DNA of 22,836 nucleotides from Chthoniobacterales bacterium (GTDB taxonomy: Bacteria > Verrucomicrobiota > Verrucomicrobiae > Chthoniobacterales > UBA10450). The notes below the pieces were generated by a model that was not told where the DNA came from, did no database searches, and saw nothing but the letters and a program-made list of their open reading frames with translations. The stretch lies in contig QHBL01000329.1 of assembly GCA_003244125.1 (NCBI GenBank), positions 1-22,836 of the forward strand, given 5' to 3'. Of the stretch, positions 7,717 to 15,428 are shown one piece after another (position 1 is the stretch's first letter; every line of letters starts with the position of its first letter). The translations under genes and the position numbers were made by a program.

Positions 7717-9135
7717 ATGAATCGCGTCGTAGGCCTGGAGACCGAGTACGGCGCGCTGGTGCACGAGGCCGAGGTCTCCGCTGAAGCGTGGCCGTCGCGG
7801 GTTAAGAACCATATCTTTCGCGAAGCTCACCTCGGTGCGCTCGATCTTCATTACCGCGATTACGAAGAACCTCCCGGCAACGGCGGCTTTCTCCTTAATG
7901 GCGGACGTCTCTATCTCGACATGGGTCACATCGAATACGCCTCGCCGGAGTGCGTGCGCTTGCGCGACGCGGTGACCTACGATCTTGCCGGTGATGCGCT
8001 CCTTCTCCAGGCTTTGCGCGAGCTCGGCGCGGCTGATCGCGTTTCCTTCATCAAGAATAACATCGACCATTACACCGGAGCTACCTTTGGCTGTCACGAG
8101 AACTATCTCATGCATCGCGGCACGCAATTCGCGCCCGTGGTTCTCGGAACCCTGCTTAGCTTTCTTGCCACCCGGCAGCTCTACACCGGCGCCGGCCGAG
8201 TAGGTCAAGCTCATCCGCTCGCTTTCGATTTTGAGCCTCCGATGAACACCGCGCCCGTCACCTATCAAATCAGCCAACGCGCGGACCACATAGTTAACGA
8301 CATCTATCAGTGGGTCCAGTTCAACCGCGCCATCATTAACGCCCGCGATGAACCACTCGCTGACTATCGCAAGTTCCGCCGTCTCCACCTCCTCATCGGC
8401 GACTCCAACATGAGCCCATTTGCCACCGCTCTGAAACTTGGCACCACCGCATGCGTCCTTACTTTGCTGGAGGAAGCGAAGTTCCCGCGTGGTCTGATTC
8501 TCGATGATGCTGTAGTTGCCACCCGTGAGCTTTCGCACCGGCCAGATGGCCCGTGGACGGTACGCCTTGAAACCGGCCGAAGCATTGGCGCACTCGAAGT
8601 GCAGCGGCGATTTCTCGACGCGGCCGGTAATTACCTCCAGGGACGCGACGCAGAAACCGACTGGCTGCTCGAGAGCTGGAGTTTCGTCCTTGATGCGCTG
8701 GAGAATAATCCGCAGGCGCTTTTGGGCGGGGTTGATTGGCTAACGAAACGTTGGCTGCTGCAAATGTTCATCGAGGCTGAAGATTTAACCTGGGATGATC
8801 CGTGGCTGCTTAGCCTCGATCTTGAATACCACAACATAGACCCAGTTCGCGGTCTTTTCTTCCAGGTCAAAGGCGGGAAACGTATCGCTGATTGGAATGC
8901 ATCAGTGCGAAGCAACAGCGCGAGCTATTGTCCCCCAGCTAACTCGCGCGCCGCTGGCCGCGCTCAGGCCGTAGCGCATTTCCGCAACTCCGGTTTACCT
9001 TACGTCATTAACTGGGATTCGATCGCGACCGGCCCACAAGAGATCTTGCTCATGAGCGATCCATTTCGTGGCTACACCGCCGAAGTCCGTGACTTTCTCG
9101 ATGGGTTAACGATCGCTCGCGATCTGACTACTTAA
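7717..9135 (+). CDS. pafA: Pup/UBact ligase family protein (PafA-type)
   Basis: This 472-residue protein belongs to the PafA/Dop family, which attaches (PafA) or deamidates and removes (Dop) small ubiquitin-like modifiers, using ATP. Seen: MNRVVGLETEYG at the N-terminus, with E8 and E10 in the Mg-ATP loop; NGGRLYLDMG with D68 at the position of the catalytic aspartate; KNNIDHYTGATFGCHENYL; TRQLYTGAGRVG; SQRADHI; IINARDEPLADYRKFRRLH; GDSNMSP; and SDPFRGYT near the end. The short distance between ETEYG and D68 leaves no room for the Dop-loop, so I favour ligase over deamidase. About fourteen extra residues sit before SQRADHI compared with actinobacterial PafA. GTG 7699 and ATG 7702 are alternative starts, but 7717 fits the family best. 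No modifier, proteasome or ARC ATPase gene lies in the window. In Gram-negative phyla the partner is expected to be UBact. Confidence 0.88.
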   Translation: MNRVVGLETEYGALVHEAEVSAEAWPSRVKNHIFREAHLGALDLHYRDYEEPPGNGGFLLNGGRLYLDMGHIEYASPECVRLRDAVTYDLAGDALLLQALRELGAADRVSFIKNNIDHYTGATFGCHENYLMHRGTQFAPVVLGTLLSFLATRQLYTGAGRVGQAHPLAFDFEPPMNTAPVTYQISQRADHIVNDIYQWVQFNRAIINARDEPLADYRKFRRLHLLIGDSNMSPFATALKLGTTACVLTLLEEAKFPRGLILDDAVVATRELSHRPDGPWTVRLETGRSIGALEVQRRFLDAAGNYLQGRDAETDWLLESWSFVLDALENNPQALLGGVDWLTKRWLLQMFIEAEDLTWDDPWLLSLDLEYHNIDPVRGLFFQVKGGKRIADWNASVRSNSASYCPPANSRAAGRAQAVAHFRNSGLPYVINWDSIATGPQEILLMSDPFRGYTAEVRDFLDGLTIARDLTT

Positions 9136-10606
9136 GATGCTCTAAAATCGGGATGCCGTAGCTATCGTGCAAGGCGCCCTCATCGGCCCTGACTTGCGCG
9201 GCGTCGAGCGGAATCTCCCTCGGGTGTTCCTCCGTCTCAACCTTGTAGAAACCATCTACTGGATCCTTGACCGCCGCCGCGAGATCTTCGAGGGAATGGA
9301 TTTCCTTGCCGTTGACCTTTGTCACGGTGAGATAGCCGAAGTCTTCGTACCCGATCGTTCCGTTCACTGGCAGAACCTGGCTAAGAATCACGACGCGCCG
9401 GTGACCTTCCGGAAATAGCTCCCATTGAAAGCGATCTAGATAGACGAAGCGTTGAGGCGCATCTTTTATCCAGTTCGCGCCCCATTCGCGCAGGTATTGC
9501 CGAGAAAGTTCCTGGAAGACAAGTCCACCCAGCACCAGATAACGCGGAGCTTCGTCATGGGCATAAGGAGGAATGACATAGTCGGCGGTGTTACGATGAT
9601 CCAGAGTGACAGTGATCTGCATCGGCTTACCCTGTCGTTGCAATTTAAAAGGCACACTCTCGCCGGCATAGGCGCGCGAAGTCAGCAGGTTAGTAAACTC
9701 CAGCTTTTTGTAGAGCGTGTCGATGTAGTTACCATTCGAGTCGATATCGAACCCATCAATGCCAGTGATAATGTCGCCCGCCTGCAAGCTGGCTCGGGCC
9801 ACGGATGTTCCCGGTTCGACACCGGTGACGTAAACACCGGCGCCAGGGCCGGTCTCGCCCGCATACTTGCGCAGCTGGGGATCGCGGGTCGGGAAGTAAT
9901 CAAAGCCCAAAGTAGGAAAACCAGGGTAGTTCGGCTTCGCCGCGTCCTTCAAAAAGTGGGTGATGATGGGCCCGGGGATCACGTCCATGAGCTGCGAACG
10001 CGGATCGTAACGAAGGAGCAATCCGGCCAGTTTGTTATTCTTTACCAGCGGGACCGTGTAGCTGTTATCGCGGTATTGCAAGGGAATGCTCACCCGGTAG
10101 GTCAGGAATTGACCGACATCAGTCGGATAGCGTGTGACCTGAACTCCAGTTACTAAACCATCGGTCACAACGAGCGCGCCAGTCTGTTCCAGCTGCAGTG
10201 CCGCCAGTCGATCACCCACTACCGTATCATTGGTAATCTCGAGCGGAGGCAAGCCTTGCAGGAAGTTCTTGTCCTGCGGCAAAACTAGCGCGAGGTTCGC
10301 TTCATAATCGACTACTTCCACTGACGCCGCCATCTTGTCCCCCGTCTCAGCTCGCTCCAGCTCGACATAGTTCTGGTCCGCAACAAGATCAGCGGTGACA
10401 AGAACGCGGCCTTGCGAAAGCACGGCGCCAAGTGCTCGCTTCGAAAACGGCGCGCGCTTCTGCCAGGGCCGGAAGTAGTCAAATGACTGGCCAGTGACAT
10501 TAACGCGCACGAGCGAAAGTTGTCGCGGTTGGACGGCGGCGACTTCTTTTTTGGCAAAGGCGCTGAGAGCCGCCGTCAACCAGAGTAGCGTAATGATCCT
10601 GCGCAT
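9128..10606 (-). CDS. Catalytically inactive Deg/HtrA-like PDZ protein
   Basis: This exported protein of 492 residues has a signal peptide (MRRIITLLWLTAALSAFA). It is a paralogue of the gene upstream, with a trypsin-like N-terminal half, a PDZ domain at about residues 250–330 (GVYVTGVEPGTSVARASLQAGDIITGIDG), and a second PDZ-like region starting PRYLVLGGLVFQELSR that is typical of Deg9-type proteases. Aligning by eye with its neighbour, the catalytic His is D73 (in VTADLVAD) and the catalytic Asp is N104 (in YEANLALV). The GNSGGP loop is replaced by DNSYTVP, so only a serine remains. It cannot be a normal serine protease and is probably a pseudoprotease acting as partner or regulator. Its ATG lies two bases after the stop of the active protease gene, so they form an operon. 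Confidence 0.8.
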   Translation of the reverse strand: MRRIITLLWLTAALSAFAKKEVAAVQPRQLSLVRVNVTGQSFDYFRPWQKRAPFSKRALGAVLSQGRVLVTADLVADQNYVELERAETGDKMAASVEVVDYEANLALVLPQDKNFLQGLPPLEITNDTVVGDRLAALQLEQTGALVVTDGLVTGVQVTRYPTDVGQFLTYRVSIPLQYRDNSYTVPLVKNNKLAGLLLRYDPRSQLMDVIPGPIITHFLKDAAKPNYPGFPTLGFDYFPTRDPQLRKYAGETGPGAGVYVTGVEPGTSVARASLQAGDIITGIDGFDIDSNGNYIDTLYKKLEFTNLLTSRAYAGESVPFKLQRQGKPMQITVTLDHRNTADYVIPPYAHDEAPRYLVLGGLVFQELSRQYLREWGANWIKDAPQRFVYLDRFQWELFPEGHRRVVILSQVLPVNGTIGYEDFGYLTVTKVNGKEIHSLEDLAAAVKDPVDGFYKVETEEHPREIPLDAAQVRADEGALHDSYGIPILEHLK

Positions 10607-10608
10607 GG

Positions 10609-12219
10609 TTACGATCCGGGGGGCACAGCGCGCGCTTCAGTCTGCGCAGCCAGCGGTTGCTCCTCGAGATTCTGCTCGTTATTCACATTGTAGCGCGTCC
10701 GGATCCGGTCGCGGGCGCTTTCTACCTCCTTGCGGTCGAGCACAAGCGGTGGACCGTCGCCGATCATCGTAATGACAAACCGGTCCGTTGCCTCATTCAA
10801 AGCGTTCGCGAGATCGCGCAATGTTAGAATCTTGCGGCCATTTACCTCATCGACAATACTCGCCCGATAAGACCCGAGATAAGTATTCGTTGGATCGGGA
10901 AGAATATTGGTCAGAACGATGACTTCAGGATGTTGCAGATAAATCTGGTCCTGCACGAAGTTATCAAAGTAGTAGCGCAAGCGCAGGTCACCAACCTGGT
11001 ATGCTTCCATCATGTCGCGAGACATGGGCTGAAAGAGCAGGCCACCGAAGAGCAGATACCGTGGGCGCACATCGTAGTAATGCCCTTCGGTCAGGTAGGG
11101 CCAGACGGTGTCGAGAGTAATCATCACGGTTTGCGGCTTTCTCTCCCGCAGAATGTCGAGCTTCACCTTGTCACCCTTGAACTTCCGCTCGACAACTTCC
11201 GGCATCTCCACGCGCTCACCTTCGAGCTCGACAAACGCATCGCTCGCAATGGGATGATTATCGATCGAGAGAAGAACGTCGCCCTGTTTAAGCACTTTGC
11301 CGGCCGATCCGGCGTCAATGACAGTAGTAACAAGGACTCCACGTCCGTCATTCGGCAACCCGTAGTAGCGGCGTTGCGCCGGATTCTGAAGCTTGGCATA
11401 GCTCAATCCTAGATCGACATACTTGTCGTAGTGACCATCCTTGATGTCGGTGAGAAAGCGATGAATCACTGGAGTAGGTATCATGTAGGCCACGCCCTGC
11501 GCGACGTCGCCGCTGTAGCCCTGGAATGCGACTCCGATTACTTTAGCGTTTTGCATGACCGGGCCGCCGCTGTTCCCGGGATTGATCTGCGCGCTGATCT
11601 GGATCGCAAGATGCGAATCGATCGACGAATGGGTGTAGAGCTGGAAATCGATTCGCGAGACGATGCCGGTGGTGACCGACATGCGTTCGCCGCCGAGCGG
11701 ATAACCGTAGGCGGAGACGGTGGATTCCAGTTCTGGAATTCCGCCGAACGTGAGCGGTGTCATGTTCTTGAAGAAATCGGGCGACGCGACTTTGAGCAGC
11801 GCGAGGTCGCAGTCGTGCGCCACAAACAAAACTGTGGCCGGATATTTATTCGGATCGCCGTCGCGCTCGACGGTGAGATAGCGGCTGTTGCTGACGACGT
11901 GCGCGTTCGTCATGATCCGATTCCCGTCGATCACGAATCCCGCGCCGACGCCGCGCTGAATTCCGCCCGAATTCCACGGCGCTCGGTAATCCGGTTCGAC
12001 TTCGGTGGCCGTAATGCGGACCAAGCTTTTCTGGATCTTGCCATTTGGCCGGGCCGGGACCGCGGGCGGCGCCACGATGTTCGGCACCGGCGTGGCAGTG
12101 GGCGAGAGAGGCGAAAGGGGCGGCGTAGTTTCCGGCGGCGGTTGTTGCGGACTCTTTTGCTGCGCGCCGGCCTCGGCCACGAATAACAAAATCGATAAAA
12201 GAAATGCGCAGCGCCTCAT
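10609..12219 (-). CDS. Deg/HtrA-family serine protease with PDZ domains (Deg9-like)
   Basis: This encodes 536 residues from the ATG at 12219, which begins the signal peptide MRRCAFLLSILLFVAEAGA; an ATG at 12258 would only add a polar extension. A Pro-rich linker (residues 22–58) leads to a trypsin-like domain with an intact triad: H107 in TNAHVV, D138 in HDCDLALLK and S217 in PGNSGGP. A PDZ domain follows (GVLVTTVIDAGSAGKVLKQG), then the Deg9-type second PDZ-like region (PRYLLFGGLLFQPMSR). It should degrade or refold misfolded proteins in the periplasm. It is the first gene of a two-gene operon with an inactive paralogue. It lacks the loop features that would let me call DegP, DegQ or DegS. 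Confidence 0.88.
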   Translation of the reverse strand: MRRCAFLLSILLFVAEAGAQQKSPQQPPPETTPPLSPLSPTATPVPNIVAPPAVPARPNGKIQKSLVRITATEVEPDYRAPWNSGGIQRGVGAGFVIDGNRIMTNAHVVSNSRYLTVERDGDPNKYPATVLFVAHDCDLALLKVASPDFFKNMTPLTFGGIPELESTVSAYGYPLGGERMSVTTGIVSRIDFQLYTHSSIDSHLAIQISAQINPGNSGGPVMQNAKVIGVAFQGYSGDVAQGVAYMIPTPVIHRFLTDIKDGHYDKYVDLGLSYAKLQNPAQRRYYGLPNDGRGVLVTTVIDAGSAGKVLKQGDVLLSIDNHPIASDAFVELEGERVEMPEVVERKFKGDKVKLDILRERKPQTVMITLDTVWPYLTEGHYYDVRPRYLLFGGLLFQPMSRDMMEAYQVGDLRLRYYFDNFVQDQIYLQHPEVIVLTNILPDPTNTYLGSYRASIVDEVNGRKILTLRDLANALNEATDRFVITMIGDGPPLVLDRKEVESARDRIRTRYNVNNEQNLEEQPLAAQTEARAVPPGS

Positions 12220-12279
12220 CAGAAGTCGAGAAGATGAAACAGATGATCGATAAATCAACCCGCAGCTATGCGCAGGAGA

Positions 12280-13197
12280 TCAAACCACGTGAACCGGCGC
12301 TTGCTGACACGCGCGATCGCAATTCCCGCATTCGATCTGCGTGGTCGCGTGCCCGATCCCGAACCGCACGCGTAACGCATCACACATATCGTGCAGGAAC
12401 TGGTCGTTCCGCGGCAGATCCTCCATGACGAGGTGGACTGTCAGCGCCACCTCCGTGGTGCTCATCGCCCAAATGTGAAGATCGTGCACCGCTGTTACGC
12501 CGGCGAGATTCGCGAGATAATTTTCCACCGCGTGCGGATCGATCCCTTCCGGCACCGCATCCATCGAGAGGTTAATCGATTCGCGCAGCAGCCCCCACGT
12601 TCCCCAGATAATGACGGCGCCGATCGCGAGACTCACGGCGGGGTCGAGCCAATGCCAGCCCGTCCTCTGGATCGCGAACGCCGCAACGACCACGCCCACC
12701 GAAACCGCCGCATCACCCGCCATGTGCAAGAACGCGCCCTTCAAATTCAAATCGCTTTTGCGCCCCGCCATAAAAAGCCACGCGGAAATTGTGTTAATGA
12801 CGATGCCCACCGCCGCTACCGCCATCACGGTGCCGCCGGCCACTGTCTCAGGATGCGCGAACCGCCGGATCGCTTCGACCGTGATTCCTCCCACCACGAT
12901 GAGCAGAACGATCGCGTTGATCAGCGCCGCCAGAATGGAGGAACGGCGCCAGCCGTAAGTGCGTCGGCTCGTCGGGGCGGATTTCGTCAGGTGCATCGCG
13001 CCCCAGGCGAGGAGCAAACAAAACACGTCGCTCAAGTTGTGGCCGGCGTCGGAGATCAGCGCGAGCGAGTGGGCCGCGAGGCCGTAAAAAACTTCTGCGA
13101 CCACGAATCCGAGATTCAAGAGCACGCCGATGGCGAATGCCGCATTGTTATTCGGCGGAGCGTGCGAATGGTCGGAGTGATCGTGATCGTGTGGCAT
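12280..13197 (-). CDS. Cation diffusion facilitator, probable zinc exporter
   Basis: This 305-residue protein is a CDF-family metal/proton antiporter of the inner membrane, close in layout to ZitB/CzcD. It starts with a His/Asp-rich metal-binding tail (MPHDHDHSDHSH), which fixes the start at 13197; an upstream TTG or GTG extension looks non-coding. Six hydrophobic segments follow. The transport site has the paired HxxxD motifs of zinc members: H53–D57 in DAGHNLSD and H158–D162 in HMAGDA. The C-terminal cytoplasmic domain includes VHDLHIWAMS and ends with a Cys/His-containing segment (IECGNCDRAC). Zinc (possibly also cadmium or cobalt) is the expected substrate. It lies 60 bases downstream of the protease start, on the same strand, with its own upstream region holding the hairpin element. 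Confidence 0.92.
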   Translation of the reverse strand: MPHDHDHSDHSHAPPNNNAAFAIGVLLNLGFVVAEVFYGLAAHSLALISDAGHNLSDVFCLLLAWGAMHLTKSAPTSRRTYGWRRSSILAALINAIVLLIVVGGITVEAIRRFAHPETVAGGTVMAVAAVGIVINTISAWLFMAGRKSDLNLKGAFLHMAGDAAVSVGVVVAAFAIQRTGWHWLDPAVSLAIGAVIIWGTWGLLRESINLSMDAVPEGIDPHAVENYLANLAGVTAVHDLHIWAMSTTEVALTVHLVMEDLPRNDQFLHDMCDALRVRFGIGHATTQIECGNCDRACQQAPVHVV

Positions 13198-13279
13198 CGA
13201 GGCGTACGTTAAATCGCCTGCGGTTATCGGCAAGACGCCGACTCGTCCCCGCAACTCCGTTGCGCTCTTCGCTTCAGGT

Positions 13280-13418
13280 CCGGGGAGCGCAGGCTGCCAG
13301 CCTGCAGCGTCCGGCAGCTTGCCGGACGCACTAGCGGCGAAGCCGCCCTCTCCGGGACAGCAAAATCGCTTCGCGGCAAGCTGCCGCGAAGGACAGGCTG
13401 GCAGCCTGCGCTCCCCGG
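13280..13418. repeat. Symmetrical hairpin element with perfect 25-base terminal inverted repeats
   Basis: The two ends (13280–13304 and 13394–13418) are exact reverse complements over 25 bases. Each end also carries a smaller palindrome, gcaggct-gcc-agcctgc on the left. Inside are three further hairpins: a 10-base stem with a 3-base loop at 13307–13329, a 5-base stem at 13334–13346, and another perfect 10-base stem with a 3-base loop at 13369–13391. The whole 139 bases could fold into one large cruciform or, in RNA, a long structured stem. It ends five bases from the stop of the radical SAM gene and lies upstream of the zinc exporter on the same strand. It may act as a terminator or be a REP/BIME- or MITE-like element. 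No coding capacity is seen. Confidence 0.85.
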
Positions 13419-13422
13419 CAAA

Positions 13423-15207
13423 CTACGCCACCGCAGCATGCTCATGTGCATGCTGCCGCCGCTGTTCCTGCGCGACGAAGGCCGGCGCGGAATGCGTATG
13501 AAAAATCTCAAGCGTATCCGTTTCCTCGTCGGTCACCGGAGTCAGCGCGAGATCTGTGTATTCCCACTTCTTCGGATCCCGCTTGATCTTCACGTACACG
13601 CTGCGCAACCGCGCCCAGAGCTTGAACCAACGCGCCATCTTCACCGCCGACTCCACCGCATACTTCGGATAAAATTTCCAACGAGGCTCGATCGGCATCC
13701 CCGGTCGGCGATCGCGCCGGAACTTGTAGCGGAACAATCCGCTCTCGAGCGGATGGATCCCCTCGATATCGATCGCGCCCTTGAACCACGTCGCTAGCAG
13801 AATCGCGTTGCTCGCCGGCGCCCGCATCGTCACCAGCCGGCGGAGCACCGTCTCCATGTGCTCGTTCGTGTAATACGTCTCCCACGCGGCTTTGTAAGCC
13901 CGCTCCCAATCCGCGCTCGACATCGCATTGTGCGGCGCGCAGGCGTGATTCAAATCGTACTTGTTCAGGTCCGGCTCGATCGTCACTCCGGCCTGGACCA
14001 GCTTCTGGTGATCCTCGCTTCCCGGCAGTGGCGTCAGGAAAAAGAATTCCAGAATGTCCACCGGCAATTCCTTCTTCACGATCTCCACGTCGCGCTTGAT
14101 CGATTCCGGCGTGTCGTTCGGGAACCCGAGGATGTAGCCGCAATAGCTGATGATCTTCGCCGCCTTCCAGGCCTGAAGCATCTTGCGATATTCCGTGATC
14201 TTGTTCTGCCGTTTATGCGCGCCGGCCAGGCTGTCGGGGTTGATATTCTCCAGCCCGATGTAAGCCCGCTTCACTCCGGCCGCGGCGCATTTCTCGATAA
14301 AATTCGGCAGCTTATGACAAAGCGTGTCCACCTGGATCATGAACGACATCTTGAGTCCCACGTTCAGCCGCAGATGAATCAGCCGGTCCAGGATCACTTC
14401 CCAATCCTTGTTCCGCGCAAAATTGTCGTCCGTAATAAAAAAGCTGTGGAGTCCCTGCGCGACATTTTCCCGGATGATCCGCTCCACATCATCCGGCGAA
14501 CGCCGGCGCGACTTGCGTCCCTGGACGTTGATGATCGTGCAGAACGAGCATTGGAACGGGCACCCGCGTCCCGCGTCGAAGCTCGTGATCGCGCCCGCCG
14601 TCCGCGCCGCGCGAATCGCGGGAATAAGCGGCAACGGTTCGCCCTCGATGTTCGGCAGGTCCGCCATGAAATTGTAGAGCGGCTTCAGCTTTCCTTCGTA
14701 AGCATCCTTCATCACCACCTCGAGTCGGCCCTCTTCCGCTTCGCCGCAGAACATCGAAATCCCCAGCGCCTTCGCCTTCTTCACATCCGCGCACTCACCC
14801 CCGAGCATGCTTGTGATCCCCGACACATGGAACCCGCCGATCGCAACCTGAATCCCGCGATCCAGGAGCGGCTTCGACAGATCGACCGCGTGCGGAAATT
14901 GATTCGATTGCACCCCGATCATCATCACCATGCCCGCGCCCGCCTCCTCGATCATGCGCGCCAATCGTTCCGGCCGGATCCGCGTATTCGTCTCATCAAA
15001 CGGATGGATCTCAATCTCGATATCTTCACCGAGCACATGCCGCTGCGCGCAATCCCTTGCCAGCCCGAACACCGCCGCCAGCGAATTAGAAGGAATTGTC
15101 GAGCGAAACCACTGGATCACATACCCGTTGTCGTCGTAGTGCGACGGCTTAACGAGAATGAGACAAAATCTCTTCGTCGCTAGCTGGGATATGCTGGGAA
15201 TAGGCAT
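13423..15207 (-). CDS. B12-binding-type radical SAM protein
   Basis: This 594-residue protein has the two-part layout of class B radical SAM enzymes. Residues 1–190 form a Rossmann-like domain with IGGFHVSG at 123–130, in the position of the cobalamin-binding fold; the usual DxHxxG lower-ligand motif is not obvious. The radical SAM domain follows with the [4Fe-4S] motif C216-x3-C220-x2-C223 (GRGCPFQCSFC), then FFITDDNFARN, the AYIGLENINP stretch and GYILGFPNDTPESI. The C-terminal part beyond about residue 420 (LTPLPGSEDH and onward) resembles DUF4070-type proteins such as the hopanoid HpnJ/HpnP relatives. The reaction (methylation, ring rearrangement or other) cannot be assigned from the sequence. 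The gene stands alone, ending at the hairpin element, and is divergent from the nuclease–methylase cassette. Confidence 0.85.
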   Translation of the reverse strand: MPIPSISQLATKRFCLILVKPSHYDDNGYVIQWFRSTIPSNSLAAVFGLARDCAQRHVLGEDIEIEIHPFDETNTRIRPERLARMIEEAGAGMVMMIGVQSNQFPHAVDLSKPLLDRGIQVAIGGFHVSGITSMLGGECADVKKAKALGISMFCGEAEEGRLEVVMKDAYEGKLKPLYNFMADLPNIEGEPLPLIPAIRAARTAGAITSFDAGRGCPFQCSFCTIINVQGRKSRRRSPDDVERIIRENVAQGLHSFFITDDNFARNKDWEVILDRLIHLRLNVGLKMSFMIQVDTLCHKLPNFIEKCAAAGVKRAYIGLENINPDSLAGAHKRQNKITEYRKMLQAWKAAKIISYCGYILGFPNDTPESIKRDVEIVKKELPVDILEFFFLTPLPGSEDHQKLVQAGVTIEPDLNKYDLNHACAPHNAMSSADWERAYKAAWETYYTNEHMETVLRRLVTMRAPASNAILLATWFKGAIDIEGIHPLESGLFRYKFRRDRRPGMPIEPRWKFYPKYAVESAVKMARWFKLWARLRSVYVKIKRDPKKWEYTDLALTPVTDEETDTLEIFHTHSAPAFVAQEQRRQHAHEHAAVA

Positions 15208-15428
15208 TAGGTAATCCGATCTCCGATCTCTGACCTCCGGTTCTGAACGCCGCCACCATACATAATCTTCCCTCTCGTGACAGCAAATTCTGGCCGAGTC
15301 CGCAAGCCCGGGAAATCTCTCATCTTGCTCACTTGGATGCTGCCGGTTCTAGCGTGGGCTCGCGAAGATCACTACATTTATATCGACTCGACAATCCAAG
15401 AGCCGACTGGCACAACTCGGTGCTACTA

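Noticed and set aside
7717..9135. Dop (deamidase/depupylase) as the identity of the PafA-family gene
   Set aside because: There is too little sequence between ETEYG and the catalytic D68 for a Dop-loop, and the DPFR ending is PafA-like; a tree would settle it.
11431..12186. 251-codon frame antisense to the protease
   Set aside because: The minus-strand frame carries an intact catalytic triad; the antisense product is Arg/Asp-rich and featureless.
13280..13418. CRISPR array or insertion sequence
   Set aside because: There are no evenly spaced direct repeats with spacers, and 139 bases cannot encode a transposase; the structure is an inverted repeat.
12391..15183. Long open frames on the plus strand antisense to the zinc exporter and the radical SAM gene (up to about 440 codons)
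   Set aside because: Arg/His-rich products with no motif; they mirror genes with clear catalytic motifs on the other strand.
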